Numbered from the stretch's first letter, positions 18,180 to 27,602 are shown. The stretch: 64,000 bases of DNA from Thalassospira lucentensis (GCF_001613805.1 NZ_LPVY01000021.1:372001-436000); one strand, 5' to 3'. Notes: generated by a model from the sequence alone, not told the origin. A program made the numbers and translations.

Positions 18180-18205
18180 TATAAATATTCGACATAAACT
18201 TTATA
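18180..18205. promoter_or_regulatory. AT-rich dyad, candidate Lrp operator
   Basis: TATAAA-N14-TTTATA lies in the divergent lrp/eamA gap, 12 bases upstream of the lrp GTG. AT-rich dyads of this spacing suit Lrp-type regulators. Confidence 0.4.
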
Positions 18206-18305
18206 TAGTTAAGTAAAGAGCCGACATTTTCAATCTCAAACCATGGAACAAAGCCGAAAAAAGGCGCAAATTTCATCCATAAAATCAGTTTAACGGAGCA
18301 TTCCG

Positions 18306-19217
18306 ATGGATGAAAAACTGCGCGGCACGGTCGAAATGACCGCGGCCATGACGATCCTGGGCACAATTGGCTGGTTCGTTGTGATGTCGGGGCAATCCGC
18401 TCTTGATGTTGTTTTCTGGCGGTGCGTATTCGGGGCTGGGGCCCTGCTTGTCGTTTGCGCTGGCATGGGGTTTTTACGCGGACTTTTGAACCTGCGGATA
18501 TTGGGTTGGGCCGCGCTTGGTGGTGTTGCCATCGTGATAAACTGGTTCCTGTTATTCCAGTCCTATTCGATGGCATCGATTTCCATTTCAACAGCCGTTT
18601 ACAATACCCAGCCCTTCATGCTGGTGATGTTCGGTGCATTGCTGTTTGGTGAAAAACTGACAGCCAATAAATTTGCATGGCTTGCGATTGCATTTGGCGG
18701 TCTGCTCCTGATCATATCGGGCAAGCCCGATGGCGGCTTTACCGGCACCAATTATGCAGGCGGCATCGCGATGGCATTGGTCGCAGCCTTTTTCTGGGCG
18801 GTGGCTGCCATCATTACCAAAAAGCTGAAAGGTACCCCGCCGCATCTGATCGCGCTCATCCAGGTTTGTGTCGGTATTCTGCTGCTCGCTCCCTTTGCCA
18901 ATCTTGATAACCTGCCCGATACGCCATCGAGCTGGGGCGCGCTCGTCATGGTTGGCGTGGTTCATACCGGGATCATGTATGTGTTGATGTATGGCGCGGT
19001 TCAGAAACTACCTACCCATTTGCAAGGGTCGCTGTCCTTCATCTATCCAGTCGTCGCCATTCTTGTCGATCTGATTGCGTTTGGCTATCGCCCGGATACC
19101 GCCCAGATCATCGGGGTAGTGGCGATTGTGATTGCCGCAACCGGCATGAATCTTGGCTGGCAGCTCTGGCGTAGTGGAAAACGCAACCCGGCAAGAAATG
19201 CCGCTATCCAGAAATGA
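18306..19217 (+). CDS. EamA/DMT-family exporter
   Basis: A 303-residue inner-membrane protein with ten predicted helices in two EamA repeats; the first repeat ends SISTAVYNTQPFMLVMFGALLFGEKLT and the second has LSFIYPVVAILVDLIAFGYRPD, the positions of the family signature. DMT exporters of this type release amino acids or related metabolites. The divergent Lrp-type gene suggests an amino-acid substrate. The start follows CGGAG. Confidence 0.9.
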   Translation: MDEKLRGTVEMTAAMTILGTIGWFVVMSGQSALDVVFWRCVFGAGALLVVCAGMGFLRGLLNLRILGWAALGGVAIVINWFLLFQSYSMASISISTAVYNTQPFMLVMFGALLFGEKLTANKFAWLAIAFGGLLLIISGKPDGGFTGTNYAGGIAMALVAAFFWAVAAIITKKLKGTPPHLIALIQVCVGILLLAPFANLDNLPDTPSSWGALVMVGVVHTGIMYVLMYGAVQKLPTHLQGSLSFIYPVVAILVDLIAFGYRPDTAQIIGVVAIVIAATGMNLGWQLWRSGKRNPARNAAIQK

Positions 19218-19310
19218 TCATACGACAGTTAAATCCAACGGCACATAGATGAACGGGTGGTCTGATTATTGCTTGCAACTTTTCAGGGTAAAACTTTTGG
19301 AAAACACTGC

Positions 19311-19673
19311 ATGACCAGCATTAATCCGTCCCAGTTCAATGTTGCATCGTTTCAAAAGCTGGGGATCAACGTTGCGAACAAACAGGTCCCCGAAGAAACC
19401 ATCGCCTTCATGCGCCAACGGCAGGGAGACGATGCCAGCTCAGGCAAAGCCGCACCACTATCGGATACTTTGCCTTTTGACCCGCTTGCGGCAAATGCAG
19501 GTGCCAAGTCACGAACCGAAACCCAACTGATCGGCCAGCAGGATGAAGCCTCCAAATCCACGCTGCCAACATCGGCAGAGGAGCTTCTGACAGTAAACGA
19601 AGATGAAGAAATGACGGACGAGGAAAAGCAGCAGAAACTTGCACAACTCAATAAGCATATACTGCAAGGCTGA
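19311..19673 (+). CDS. Unknown 120-residue, probably disordered protein
   Basis: I do not recognise a family. The protein begins MTSINPSQFNVASFQKLGIN, has a middle rich in Ala, Ser, Gln and Thr with few hydrophobic residues, and ends in an acidic then charged helix (VNEDEEMTDEEKQQKLAQLN). No signal peptide or membrane helix is seen. Codon usage resembles its neighbours and a strong terminator follows, so expression is likely. The ATG at 19311 is preferred to a TTG further upstream, though its ribosome-binding site is weak. Confidence 0.6.
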   Translation: MTSINPSQFNVASFQKLGINVANKQVPEETIAFMRQRQGDDASSGKAAPLSDTLPFDPLAANAGAKSRTETQLIGQQDEASKSTLPTSAEELLTVNEDEEMTDEEKQQKLAQLNKHILQG

Positions 19674-19692
19674 AACTCATCACAGCGCCAGT

Positions 19693-19720
19693 AAAAAGGG
19701 CCCCTTGTGGGGCCCTTTTT
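19693..19720. terminator. Bidirectional terminator between the unknown gene and alaS
   Basis: AAAAAGGGCCCC-TTGT-GGGGCCCTTTTT is a perfect 12-base stem with A/T tails on both sides, lying between convergent genes; it can serve both. Confidence 0.92.
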
Positions 19721-19739
19721 TAATTCGCACTGCAACTGC

Positions 19740-22394
19740 TCAGCCAGCAACCGTCGCCTCAATCGCGGCAAGTGCCGCGTCGGCCTGATCGGCGTCGGGG
19801 CCACCGCCCTGTGCCATATCCGGGCGACCACCGCCGCCTTTACCGCCGAGCTTTTCGACACCGACACGGACCAGATCGACCGCGCTGAATTTACCGGCGA
19901 GGTCTTCGGTCAGGCCGACAACGATTGATGCCTTGCCGCCATCGGTCGAGATAAGGGCAACAATCCCCGATCCCATCTGATCGCGCAATTCATCAACCAT
20001 GCCCTTGAGTTCCTTGGCCGGGATACCGTCCAGAACACGCAGGGCCAGTTTGACACCATTGACTTCCTTGAACGCGTCAACACCCGATGCCCCGCCCGAA
20101 CCGGCTGTTGCCAGTTTCTTGCGCAGGTCGGAAACTTCGCGTTCAAGCTTCCGGCGTTCATCCTGCAAGGCTTTGACACGTGCCGGAACATCTTCGGGAA
20201 CGGCTTTGAGATCGGCCGAAATGGTTTGCAGAAGCTGATCGCGGGCCGCCATATAGCTTGCGGCATCCGAACCGGTCAGGGCTTCGATACGGCGGACACC
20301 GCTTGAAACCGCACCTTCGGATACGATCTTGAACATACCGATATCGCCGGTCCGTTTGACATGCGTACCACCGCAAAGTTCAAGCGAATAGGCATGTTCG
20401 TTTGCTTCGGGCAGGCCCATCGAAACAACGCGGACTTCATCACCGTATTTTTCGCCAAACAGCGCCATCGCCCCCAGTTCAATCGCCTCGTCCGGGGTCA
20501 TCAGACGGGTGGTGACTTCACTGTTTTCGCGGATCAGACGGTTGACGTCGAATTCGATTATAGCGGCTTCTTCGGCGGTGATCGGTTTGGGGTGCGATAC
20601 GTCGAAACGCAGACGATCCTTGGCAACCAGCGATCCTTTCTGGGTGACGTGATCACCCAGATGCTTGCGCATGACCGCATGCAGAAGATGGGTCGCCGAA
20701 TGGTTCGCACGCAAGGACGAACGGCGGGTATGATCGACGCGGAATTCGGCGGCATCGCCAACCGAAACATCACCTTCGACAACCTTGCCCAGATGCACAT
20801 GAAGCGCACCGAGTTTCTTCTGGGTGTCGGTGATTTCAATCACGGCACCCTTCTCGGTTTTGATCATGCCGGCATCGCCCTGCTGACCACCGGATTCCCC
20901 GAAGAACGGGGTCTGGTTGGCAACGATGGCAACCTCATCGCCCTTGGTTGCGGTTTTGGTTTCCGCACCATCCTTGATCAGGGCCGTGACAACGCCCTCG
21001 GCATTTTCGGTTTCATAGCCCAGGAATTCGGTCGCGCCATCTCGGTCATTGATGTCAAACCAGACTTCCTCGGTTGCAGCTTCGCCCGAACCCGACCATG
21101 CGGCACGGGCCTTGGCTTTCTGTTCTTCCATAGCCGAGGTAAAACCGCTTTCATCGATGCCAATCTTGCGCGGTTTAAGCGCATCAGCCGTCAGATCAAG
21201 CGGGAAGCCGTAAGTATCATAAAGCTTAAACGCCACATCGCCCGAAAGGGTCGCGCCCTCGGCCATGCCATCGGTCGCGTCATCAAGCATCTTGAGACCG
21301 CGATCAAGCATGGTTTTAAAGCCCTGTTCTTCAAGCTTCAGGGTTTCTTCGATCAATGCCTGGGCACGGACCAGTTCCGGGAAGGCACCGCCCATTTTGC
21401 GCACCAGTGCCGGGACCAGTTTATACATCACGGGGTCTTGCGTGCCGATCATGTGCAGATGGCGCATGGCGCGACGCATGATACGACGCAGAACGTTACC
21501 ACGGCCCGCATTGGACGGCAGAACACCATCCGCAATCAGGAAGCTGGTCGAACGCAGATGGTCGGCAACCACGCGGTGCGACACATTATGCGGACCATCG
21601 GGATCGGTGCTGGTGGCATCCGCCGATGCTTCGATCAGCGCGCGCATCAGGTCGATGTCATAGTTATCGTGCTTGCCCTGAAGGACGGCGGCAATACGTT
21701 CAAGGCCCATGCCGGTATCAATCGACGGCTTTGGCAGATTGACGCGTTCGCCATTCGCCATCTGCTCGTACTGCATGAAGACGAGGTTCCAGATTTCGAT
21801 GAAACGGTCGCCGTCTTCGTCGGCGCTGCCCGGAGGACCGCCCCAGATTTTGTCGCCATGGTCAAAGAAGATTTCCGAACAAGGACCGCAAGGACCAGTA
21901 TCGCCCATCGACCAGAAGTTATCCGAGGTCGGAATACGAATGATACGGTCATCAGTAAGACCGGCGATCTTTTTCCAAAGACCATGGGCCTCGTCATCGG
22001 TGTGATAGACGGTGACCAGCAGCTTGTCTGCCGGGAGGCCGTATTCCCTGGTGATCAGATTCCAGGCGAATTCAATCGCGTTTTCCTTGAAATAATCGCC
22101 AAACGAAAAGTTGCCGAGCATTTCAAAGAAGGTGTGGTGACGGGCGGTATGACCGACATTTTCAAGATCGTTATGCTTGCCACCGGCACGCACGCATTTC
22201 TGCGAGGTGGTCGCGCGTGAATAATCGCGCTGTTCCTGACCGGTAAAAACGTTCTTGAACTGGACCATCCCTGCGTTGGTGAACATCAGGGTCGGGTCAT
22301 TACGCGGTACCAGCGGGCTGGAAGACACGACCTCGTGGCCGTTCTTGCGGAAGAATTCCAGAAACGTGGTGCGGATATCGTTAACGGTCTGCAT
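19740..22394 (-). CDS. alaS: Alanyl-tRNA synthetase
   Basis: The 884-residue class II synthetase charges tRNA-Ala (EC 6.1.1.7). The N-terminal catalytic core begins with the conserved [20 protein letters not shown] and contains [16 protein letters not shown]. The editing domain has the zinc ligands [15 protein letters not shown] and [11 protein letters not shown], and the C-terminal DHHA1 domain ends in [14 protein letters not shown]. All parts are intact and of normal length. The gene is followed by a strong terminator. Nothing in the 179-base upstream gap looks like a riboswitch or T-box. Confidence 0.98.
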   Translation of the reverse strand: MQTVNDIRTTFLEFFRKNGHEVVSSSPLVPRNDPTLMFTNAGMVQFKNVFTGQEQRDYSRATTSQKCVRAGGKHNDLENVGHTARHHTFFEMLGNFSFGDYFKENAIEFAWNLITREYGLPADKLLVTVYHTDDEAHGLWKKIAGLTDDRIIRIPTSDNFWSMGDTGPCGPCSEIFFDHGDKIWGGPPGSADEDGDRFIEIWNLVFMQYEQMANGERVNLPKPSIDTGMGLERIAAVLQGKHDNYDIDLMRALIEASADATSTDPDGPHNVSHRVVADHLRSTSFLIADGVLPSNAGRGNVLRRIMRRAMRHLHMIGTQDPVMYKLVPALVRKMGGAFPELVRAQALIEETLKLEEQGFKTMLDRGLKMLDDATDGMAEGATLSGDVAFKLYDTYGFPLDLTADALKPRKIGIDESGFTSAMEEQKAKARAAWSGSGEAATEEVWFDINDRDGATEFLGYETENAEGVVTALIKDGAETKTATKGDEVAIVANQTPFFGESGGQQGDAGMIKTEKGAVIEITDTQKKLGALHVHLGKVVEGDVSVGDAAEFRVDHTRRSSLRANHSATHLLHAVMRKHLGDHVTQKGSLVAKDRLRFDVSHPKPITAEEAAIIEFDVNRLIRENSEVTTRLMTPDEAIELGAMALFGEKYGDEVRVVSMGLPEANEHAYSLELCGGTHVKRTGDIGMFKIVSEGAVSSGVRRIEALTGSDAASYMAARDQLLQTISADLKAVPEDVPARVKALQDERRKLEREVSDLRKKLATAGSGGASGVDAFKEVNGVKLALRVLDGIPAKELKGMVDELRDQMGSGIVALISTDGGKASIVVGLTEDLAGKFSAVDLVRVGVEKLGGKGGGGRPDMAQGGGPDADQADAALAAIEATVAG

Positions 22395-22573
22395 CTCTCT
22401 CCAACCCGGAAAACGCGGAACAATCGCTGCCGCAAACCTACGGCGCGACTGCCCTATTTAGCGGCTCGGCTCTGTGCTGTCCAGTCGGGGAAAGGCTTTG
22501 CGGTGTTTAAGTGACGATTTCTGCATCCGGCACCGCACCGGAACACCACAACGGCATGATCGGATATGCCTGC

Positions 22574-22879
22574 CTAATCAAGAACCGGGCGCATGAAACT
22601 GCGCTCGTAACTGATGATGCTGCGGTTACGTTTTTCAAGTTCGAGTGTAGCAACACACTCGTGATCATTCGCCATGCGGTTTCGGTAATCCTCGTATGCC
22701 GCAAGGCTTGGGAAGCTGAATAGGGCATATGCAATGTTGCTGGCCCCCTCATGGGGCAGGAAATAGCCGTGATGCGTCCCGCCCATCCGGTTGACGATGG
22801 GAATCCAGCGACGGGCATAATCCTCGAATTCAGGGATTTTATGCATGTCGACAATATATTTAAGATAACAGGTGATCAC
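22574..22879 (-). CDS. NIPSNAP-family protein
   Basis: A 101-residue NIPSNAP protein, a ferredoxin-like dimeric alpha/beta barrel. The family run GGTHHGYFLPHEGASNIAYA, the LFSFPSLAAYEDYR segment and the terminal ISYERSFMRPV are present. The start is a GTG at 22879, giving the usual MITCYLKY beginning. Function in bacteria is not established. It lies upstream of alaS in the same direction, 179 bases away, and is probably independent. Confidence 0.88.
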   Translation of the reverse strand: MITCYLKYIVDMHKIPEFEDYARRWIPIVNRMGGTHHGYFLPHEGASNIAYALFSFPSLAAYEDYRNRMANDHECVATLELEKRNRSIISYERSFMRPVLD

Positions 22880-22915
22880 GGCGGGAGCTTTCGTAAATTC
22901 CGAAACGCGTGATGG

Positions 22916-23059
22916 TTATTTGTCGACGCCTTCCTGAATCTGTTCGCCAAGTTTTTCAACATCGCGGCCAAATCCGGCGGCGGTTTCACACGCGGCAAGC
23001 GACATGCCAAAGCCCGCAATCAGGGCCAGTGCCAGAATACGTTTCACAAAAATAGTCAT
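22916..23059 (-). CDS. Entericidin-like small lipoprotein (copy 1)
   Basis: A 47-residue protein of the entericidin A/B type: a short basic N-terminus (MTIFVKR), a hydrophobic signal segment, a lipobox MSLAAC with Cys24 as the lipidation site, and the family tail ETAAGFGRDVEKLGEQIQEG. The start follows AGGAG at nine bases. It is a close paralogue of the gene at 23546. Entericidins are membrane lipoproteins linked to stress and stationary-phase lysis in E. coli; whether this one is toxic, antitoxic or structural cannot be told. Confidence 0.8.
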   Translation of the reverse strand: MTIFVKRILALALIAGFGMSLAACETAAGFGRDVEKLGEQIQEGVDK

Positions 23060-23216
23060 CGTTTGAATGCTCCTGCCTTTAACGACATGTTGATTTTGAA
23101 GGCGGCCGCGGCCTGCTTCTGACGCAAGGCATATGGCTTCCGAAATCGGTTGCTATCTTGTCGGGGTCACGTCCGGCTGGCAACTCTTTCCTGCATCGAC
23201 GATTTAAAAGTCACGC

Positions 23217-23248
23217 AGAAAAACGGGCGTGTCGCAGCACGCCCGTTT
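23217..23248 (-). terminator. Terminator of the DUF1328 gene
   Basis: Stem AAACGGGCGTG / CACGCCCGTTT (23221-23231 and 23238-23248) with a TTTTTC tail on the minus strand, about 30 bases past the DUF1328 stop. Confidence 0.85.
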
Positions 23249-23279
23249 CCGTTTGCTCGTGTTATTGTCTATACCGCGA

Positions 23280-23456
23280 TCAGATCGGTGGACGACGACC
23301 ACGCAGTGCGTTGACCAGAAGCGAAACAACGAACAGTACGAGGAAGACGAAGAACAGGATCTTCGCGATCCCGACAAATGTACCTGCCAAGCCGCCAAAA
23401 CCAAGGACGGCGGCGACAAGCGCCAGAATAAGACAAAAGACTGCCCAACCCAACAT
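23280..23456 (-). CDS. DUF1328 small membrane protein
   Basis: A 58-residue protein starting [20 protein letters not shown], with two membrane helices and a conserved [15 protein letters not shown] centre, as in DUF1328 (YtjA-like). The ATG at 23456 follows AAGGAGA. It sits between two entericidin-like genes and has its own terminator. DUF1328 proteins are small inner-membrane proteins that turn up in stress regulons; their function is unknown. It may be read from the EcfG-type promoter upstream of the second entericidin gene, 89 bases separating the two. Confidence 0.85.
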   Translation of the reverse strand: MLGWAVFCLILALVAAVLGFGGLAGTFVGIAKILFFVFLVLFVVSLLVNALRGRRPPI

Positions 23457-23545
23457 GATGTTATCTCCTTTTCGGTTTTGGCCGCTTGCGGGTGATGGAG
23501 TTGATCCCAAAATCCCGTCAGCGAACGAAAATCCGCGATGATGCC

Positions 23546-23689
23546 TTACTCGCTGGCTTCATCCTGAATGGCTTCACCAGCATTTTCCATATCCTGGCCA
23601 AAACCCTCGGCGGTTTCACAAGCGGCAAGGCCAAGGCCCATGCCGGAAATCATCGCAACGGCGAAAATCTTTTTCCAAAAGTCGGACAT
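23546..23689 (-). CDS. Entericidin-like small lipoprotein (copy 2)
   Basis: A 47-residue lipoprotein: [20 protein letters not shown] as signal segment, a lipobox GLAAC with the cysteine at about residue 24, and a tail [20 protein letters not shown], very like copy 1 at 22916. The start follows AGGAGA at seven bases. A perfect EcfG-type promoter lies 48 bases upstream, so this gene is probably a general-stress gene. Confidence 0.85.
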   Translation of the reverse strand: MSDFWKKIFAVAMISGMGLGLAACETAEGFGQDMENAGEAIQDEASE

Positions 23690-23736
23690 TTCGGTTTCTC
23701 CTGTTTGCTCGACGTGATTTTGTTCACACCATCCAT

Positions 23737-23761
23737 AACGGAGCCGAAAAGACAAAGTTCC
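23737..23761 (-). promoter_or_regulatory. EcfG-type general-stress promoter for entericidin-like copy 2
   Basis: On the minus strand GGAAC (23757-23761), 16 bases, CGTT (23737-23740), exactly the EcfG consensus, 48 bases upstream of the entericidin-like start codon. Confidence 0.7.
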
Positions 23762-23914
23762 GTACCCTGCTGCCAAGTTGCTGATCTGACGCAATTAAGG
23801 CAGATCAAACACCTGTGTTTTTGCGCGCTGCAGCCAATCGTGATCATTTTGGGGCAAGCGGAAAAGAGGACGCTTTGGTCCTTTTTTTCCGCAACCGCAT
23901 CTATATTTCCCTGG

Positions 23915-24964
23915 TCAGGAACCGGTCAAATTCAGGAATGCCGCAATCGCCGAAACAATCTTTTGATGAATCTGGGCACGATCCGTACCGGGAGGATCAG
24001 AGCAGATTGGCTCGCTGCCCTCTTCTTTGAGTATCTCGGCGGCCCCCGGCATACATTCACCAAGAAATGTCAAATGATATGCTGGTGCAAACGTTGCTGA
24101 AGATGCGTTTTTGATCCGCGCGACCAGATTACTACCGGTCGGGCCAAAATCAGCGGCCACCCATTTGTTTTCTTCGCCAAGGCCGATAAAGAGCATGGCA
24201 GAGGTTACCTCTGCCAGACTACTTTGTGTCGCAGCAAACCCCATACCTGGCTCTATTGCAACAGAGCGAACAATCCGGTCGTCACGGCTTGAAGCTGCGA
24301 AATCATCGGGAAGATGATCAGGATCAACACCTCCTTTGCGCAAAAAATCGCAATCCTGGGCAGCACTGCCGAATTTGTCACAATATTGCGCATAAAGCGT
24401 TTGATCGAACCTTACCCCTGCAAGGTTTAAGACCGTCGTGCCGCCCAGCGAAAACCCAATCGCTGAAATATTCTGGCGATTGATGTAAGGGGCAAAAGCA
24501 GGATTGGAGAGGACCTGATCAAGGGTGGCACTGATATCCGCGGCACGTTCACCAATCATCGGAGTACGCCGGGGTGACGAATCCCCCGATGTAGTACCGG
24601 GATGGTTGACGGCAACAACAACCGCCCCGCGCAAAGCCAGTTGCGAGGACAACCAGCCAAGGCCATCCATGTTGCCGCCCGAGCCATGGGAAAGAATGAC
24701 CAACGGATGTTGCCCCGGTGCAATTGCCGCACCGATATACGCATCAGTTCCTTTCCAGATAATATTGCTGCCGACCGGCGCACGATAGATAAAGGTATCT
24801 GCCGGATACCAGACCGAGGCCGCGATTGGCATGGAACGATGGGCTGCGCGCACATCAAAACGGTCATATCCGGCATAATCGGTTTGCGGTTCCGCCAAGA
24901 CAGGCGATGTCTTCAGGCCCGCGGCCAGAAAGAAGGCGACAGCAAGATATATCGGTTTCATCAT
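23915..24964 (-). CDS. Secreted alpha/beta-hydrolase, dienelactone-hydrolase or lipase type
   Basis: A 349-residue protein with a signal peptide (MMKPIYLAVAFFLAAGLKTS, cleavage near VLAEP), so periplasmic or exported. The alpha/beta-hydrolase fold is shown by the oxyanion segment VILSHGSGGNMDG, the nucleophile elbow IGFSLGGTT (Ser), and a late histidine in PAYHLTF. It resembles the PAF-acetylhydrolase/dienelactone-hydrolase group, but the substrate is not evident. The start follows AAGGAT. A membrane-bound AraC-type regulator is divergently encoded at 25073 and may control it. Confidence 0.82.
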   Translation of the reverse strand: MMKPIYLAVAFFLAAGLKTSPVLAEPQTDYAGYDRFDVRAAHRSMPIAASVWYPADTFIYRAPVGSNIIWKGTDAYIGAAIAPGQHPLVILSHGSGGNMDGLGWLSSQLALRGAVVVAVNHPGTTSGDSSPRRTPMIGERAADISATLDQVLSNPAFAPYINRQNISAIGFSLGGTTVLNLAGVRFDQTLYAQYCDKFGSAAQDCDFLRKGGVDPDHLPDDFAASSRDDRIVRSVAIEPGMGFAATQSSLAEVTSAMLFIGLGEENKWVAADFGPTGSNLVARIKNASSATFAPAYHLTFLGECMPGAAEILKEEGSEPICSDPPGTDRAQIHQKIVSAIAAFLNLTGS

Positions 24965-25072
24965 CAGGATCCTTGTCCTAAGTTAAGCGTGCCAGAACGT
25001 TTTTGCCCAAAATAGGATTTCCTGCGTCCTCAAACGGGTTTGTGAACGTCCCAAAACCGGTTTTGATACCTT

Positions 25073-26119
25073 TTGTCGGGAATTTACCGTCTGATGCTTG
25101 TCCTTCCCGTCCCTATTATTGTTGCCCTGGTTTTGGGGTTTCTATTTGTCCGCGCGGTTGTGGGAGAAAGAACCCCCAGGATGCTTATGGCACTGCTGCT
25201 GGCCTCTGCCGGGCAAAGCATTCTGGTCGGGCTTGTTCAGTATTATGGCTTTACCAACCTGCGATGGCTTCAACCCATCACCGCATCCGTTATCCCGGCA
25301 ATGGCATGGCTGGCCTTTCTTGAATCAAGTCTTCGCGCACGCCTGCAAATACGGGATTGGGTACATTTCTCGGTACCAGCGATCATTGCCTTATGCGTGT
25401 TTGTTTTACCGGCCATCATTGACGTTGTCCTTTGCAGCCTTTTTGTCGGATACGGAGCGGCAATTCTGGTGATGCTTCATCGTCAGGGCGGGGATTTTGC
25501 CCATATGCGTCTGACCTCGGGCCATATCCCGGCACTGGTGTGGCGCTTCATCGCCTTCGCCCTGATCGCGTCAGCCCTCAGCGACATGCTGATCATCGTA
25601 GCCAAGATTGATGGAAACGATCAGATTGTCGGCCTGATCCTGAGCATCACATCATCCCTGGCACTCTTGACCATCGGCTTTCTGTCTCTGTCGCCCGACA
25701 TTGCAATTGATGTTGATGTGGATGTCCAATCAGGGGATCAAAATCAGCCTTCCGATCACGTGCCGGCAACACCCAGCAACCCGGAACATCGGACCATAAT
25801 GGCCCGGCTTGAAGATTTGCAGATACGCGAACAGCTTTATCTTGACCCGGATCTGACGCTTGCACGCATATCCCGACGTATGGGCGTGCCGCTGAAACAG
25901 ATTTCGACCGCGATCAACGCCACGACCGGTGAAAATGTCTCGCGCTTTATCAACAAGTACCGGATTGAACATGCTTGCCGTGAGCTGGACAAGGGTGAGA
26001 CGGTGACAGCCACCATGCTAACAAGCGGCTTTAACACCAAGTCGAACTTCAATCGGGAATTCTTAAGGATAACCGGCAAAACGCCCAGCCAATGGCAACA
26101 GGAAACACAGCAACCCTGA
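25073..26119 (+). CDS. AraC-type regulator with N-terminal membrane domain
   Basis: A protein of up to 348 residues whose first 215 residues form about seven hydrophobic segments (for instance LPVPIIVALVLGFLFVRAVV, IIDVVLCSLFVGYGAAILVM and GLILSITSSLALLTIGFLSL), followed by an acidic linker and a C-terminal AraC helix-turn-helix (LTLARISRRMGVPLKQISTA and TATMLTSGFNTKSNFNREFL). This is a membrane-tethered regulator able to sense an envelope signal. The start is uncertain: a TTG at 25073 or an ATG at 25094. The divergent secreted hydrolase gene is its likely target. Confidence 0.85.
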   Translation: MSGIYRLMLVLPVPIIVALVLGFLFVRAVVGERTPRMLMALLLASAGQSILVGLVQYYGFTNLRWLQPITASVIPAMAWLAFLESSLRARLQIRDWVHFSVPAIIALCVFVLPAIIDVVLCSLFVGYGAAILVMLHRQGGDFAHMRLTSGHIPALVWRFIAFALIASALSDMLIIVAKIDGNDQIVGLILSITSSLALLTIGFLSLSPDIAIDVDVDVQSGDQNQPSDHVPATPSNPEHRTIMARLEDLQIREQLYLDPDLTLARISRRMGVPLKQISTAINATTGENVSRFINKYRIEHACRELDKGETVTATMLTSGFNTKSNFNREFLRITGKTPSQWQQETQQP

Positions 26120-26192
26120 CGCCGCTTCGCGCCATATCGCGAAATCCTTGCCTGCCTGCGTTACACACGCAGCCAACAAAACGGATCAGACA

Positions 26193-26222
26193 CAAAAACG
26201 GGCGCTCAAAGCGCCCGTTTGA
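26193..26222 (-). terminator. Terminator of recA
   Basis: AAACGGGCGCT / AGCGCCCGTTT (26196-26206 and 26210-26220) with a T-run on the minus strand, 20 bases after the recA stop codon. Confidence 0.88.
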
Positions 26223-26241
26223 TTATTCAGTCTGCTTTTAA

Positions 26242-27321
26242 TTACACGTCGTCATCGTTTGACGGTTCATCTTCGCTCATGCTGGTCATTGCCTCGGCGA
26301 TCAGGCCGGCACTTTCGCGGATGCTGCGTTCGATTTCGGCGGTCATTTCCGGATTTTCACGCAGGAAAGTTTTGGCATTCTCGCGGCCCTGACCGATACG
26401 GGTCGAGTTATACGAGAACCATGAACCGGATTTTTCAACGATCCCGGCCTTGACGCCAAGATCAAGGATTTCACCCATCTTGGAAACGCCTTCACCATAC
26501 ATGATGTCAAACTCGACCTGCTTGAACGGCGGCGCCATCTTGTTTTTGACAACCTTCACACGGGTCTGGTTGCCAACGACCTCGTCACGGTCCTTGATCT
26601 GACCGATACGGCGGATATCAAGACGAACCGACGCATAGAATTTAAGCGCGTTGCCACCCGTGGTGGTTTCCGGGCTGCCAAACATCACACCGATCTTCAT
26701 ACGGATCTGGTTGATGAAAATGACCATACAGTTCGAACGCGAGACCGAGCTGGTCAGTTTACGCAAGGCCTGGCTCATCAGACGGGCTTGCAAACCAACG
26801 TGGGTGTCACCCATTTCGCCTTCAAGTTCGGCACGCGGCACAAGGGCAGCAACCGAATCGACGACCAGAACATCAATCGCACCGGAACGCACCAGCGTAT
26901 CGGCGATTTCAAGCGCCTGTTCACCGGCATCGGGCTGCGAAATCAGAAGTTCGTCGGTATTCACACCAAGCTTGCGGGCGTAACCCGGGTCAAGCGCGTG
27001 TTCGGCATCGACAAAGGCGCAGGTCCCGCCAAGTTTCTGTGCCTCGGCAATGGTGTGCAGGGCCAGTGTGGTTTTACCCGAACTTTCCGGACCGTAAATT
27101 TCGACGATGCGGCCACGCGGCAGACCGCCAATCCCCAACCCGATATCAAGGCCAAGTGATCCGGTCGAAATGGCTGAAATATCCACCGCACTATCGCGCT
27201 GGCCGAGCTTCATGATCGAGCCCTTGCCAAATGCGCGTTCGATCTGCCCAAGGGCGGCTTCGAGTGCCTTCTGCTTATCCATCGTATCTTTATCCACCAA
27301 ATGCAGCGCGGTCTGAATCAT
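26242..27321 (-). CDS. recA: RecA recombinase
   Basis: RecA (359 residues) forms filaments on single-stranded DNA, drives strand exchange and triggers LexA self-cleavage. The Walker [15 protein letters not shown], the Walker B region [20 protein letters not shown], loop L1/L2 segments ([12 protein letters not shown] and [18 protein letters not shown]) and an acidic C-tail ([11 protein letters not shown]) are intact. I keep the full start at 27321 ([20 protein letters not shown]) because rhizobial RecA proteins share this N-terminal extension; an internal ATG at 27282 would remove it. It is preceded by an alphaproteobacterial LexA box and followed by a strong terminator. Confidence 0.98.
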   Translation of the reverse strand: MIQTALHLVDKDTMDKQKALEAALGQIERAFGKGSIMKLGQRDSAVDISAISTGSLGLDIGLGIGGLPRGRIVEIYGPESSGKTTLALHTIAEAQKLGGTCAFVDAEHALDPGYARKLGVNTDELLISQPDAGEQALEIADTLVRSGAIDVLVVDSVAALVPRAELEGEMGDTHVGLQARLMSQALRKLTSSVSRSNCMVIFINQIRMKIGVMFGSPETTTGGNALKFYASVRLDIRRIGQIKDRDEVVGNQTRVKVVKNKMAPPFKQVEFDIMYGEGVSKMGEILDLGVKAGIVEKSGSWFSYNSTRIGQGRENAKTFLRENPEMTAEIERSIRESAGLIAEAMTSMSEDEPSNDDDV

Positions 27322-27459
27322 TTTCCGAACTCTCTTATTCCACAGGGCCGGGTAGGATGCAACGCAGGCGGTTCCCCGGTCCTAAATGCGGAACGCCACC
27401 GCTAGGTGCCCCGCCGGATAACTGGCATCACGCCAACCATTTTCCGGCAAACGCATTGA

Positions 27460-27474
27460 GAACATAATGCGAAC
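27460..27474 (-). promoter_or_regulatory. LexA (SOS) box of recA
   Basis: GAAC-ATAATGC-GAAC is an exact alphaproteobacterial LexA site (GTTC-N7-GTTC read on the minus strand). It lies about 140 bases upstream of recA and overlaps a TATGTT that could be a -10 element. Confidence 0.85.
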
Positions 27475-27494
27475 ACTCTCATAAAAAAATGGAT

Positions 27495-27509
27495 GTTGCA
27501 AGTTTGTTC
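27495..27509 (-). promoter_or_regulatory. Second, degenerate LexA-like box
   Basis: GTTG-CAAGTTT-GTTC differs from GTTC-N7-GTTC at one base and lies 35 bases (centre to centre) upstream of the perfect box with respect to recA. Confidence 0.4.
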
Positions 27510-27602
27510 TCATTTCAGCGATAGAGAATTCATACACAGCGAACAGGAACGATCACGACACCCGCGCAGCACCTCAGAAAACAATTCAGCCGAAATCCTG
27601 TT

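Noticed and set aside
20361-22220. 619-codon open frame on the strand opposite alaS
   Set aside because: It lies wholly within the intact alaS gene and its translation has no family features; it is a shadow of the alaS codon pattern.
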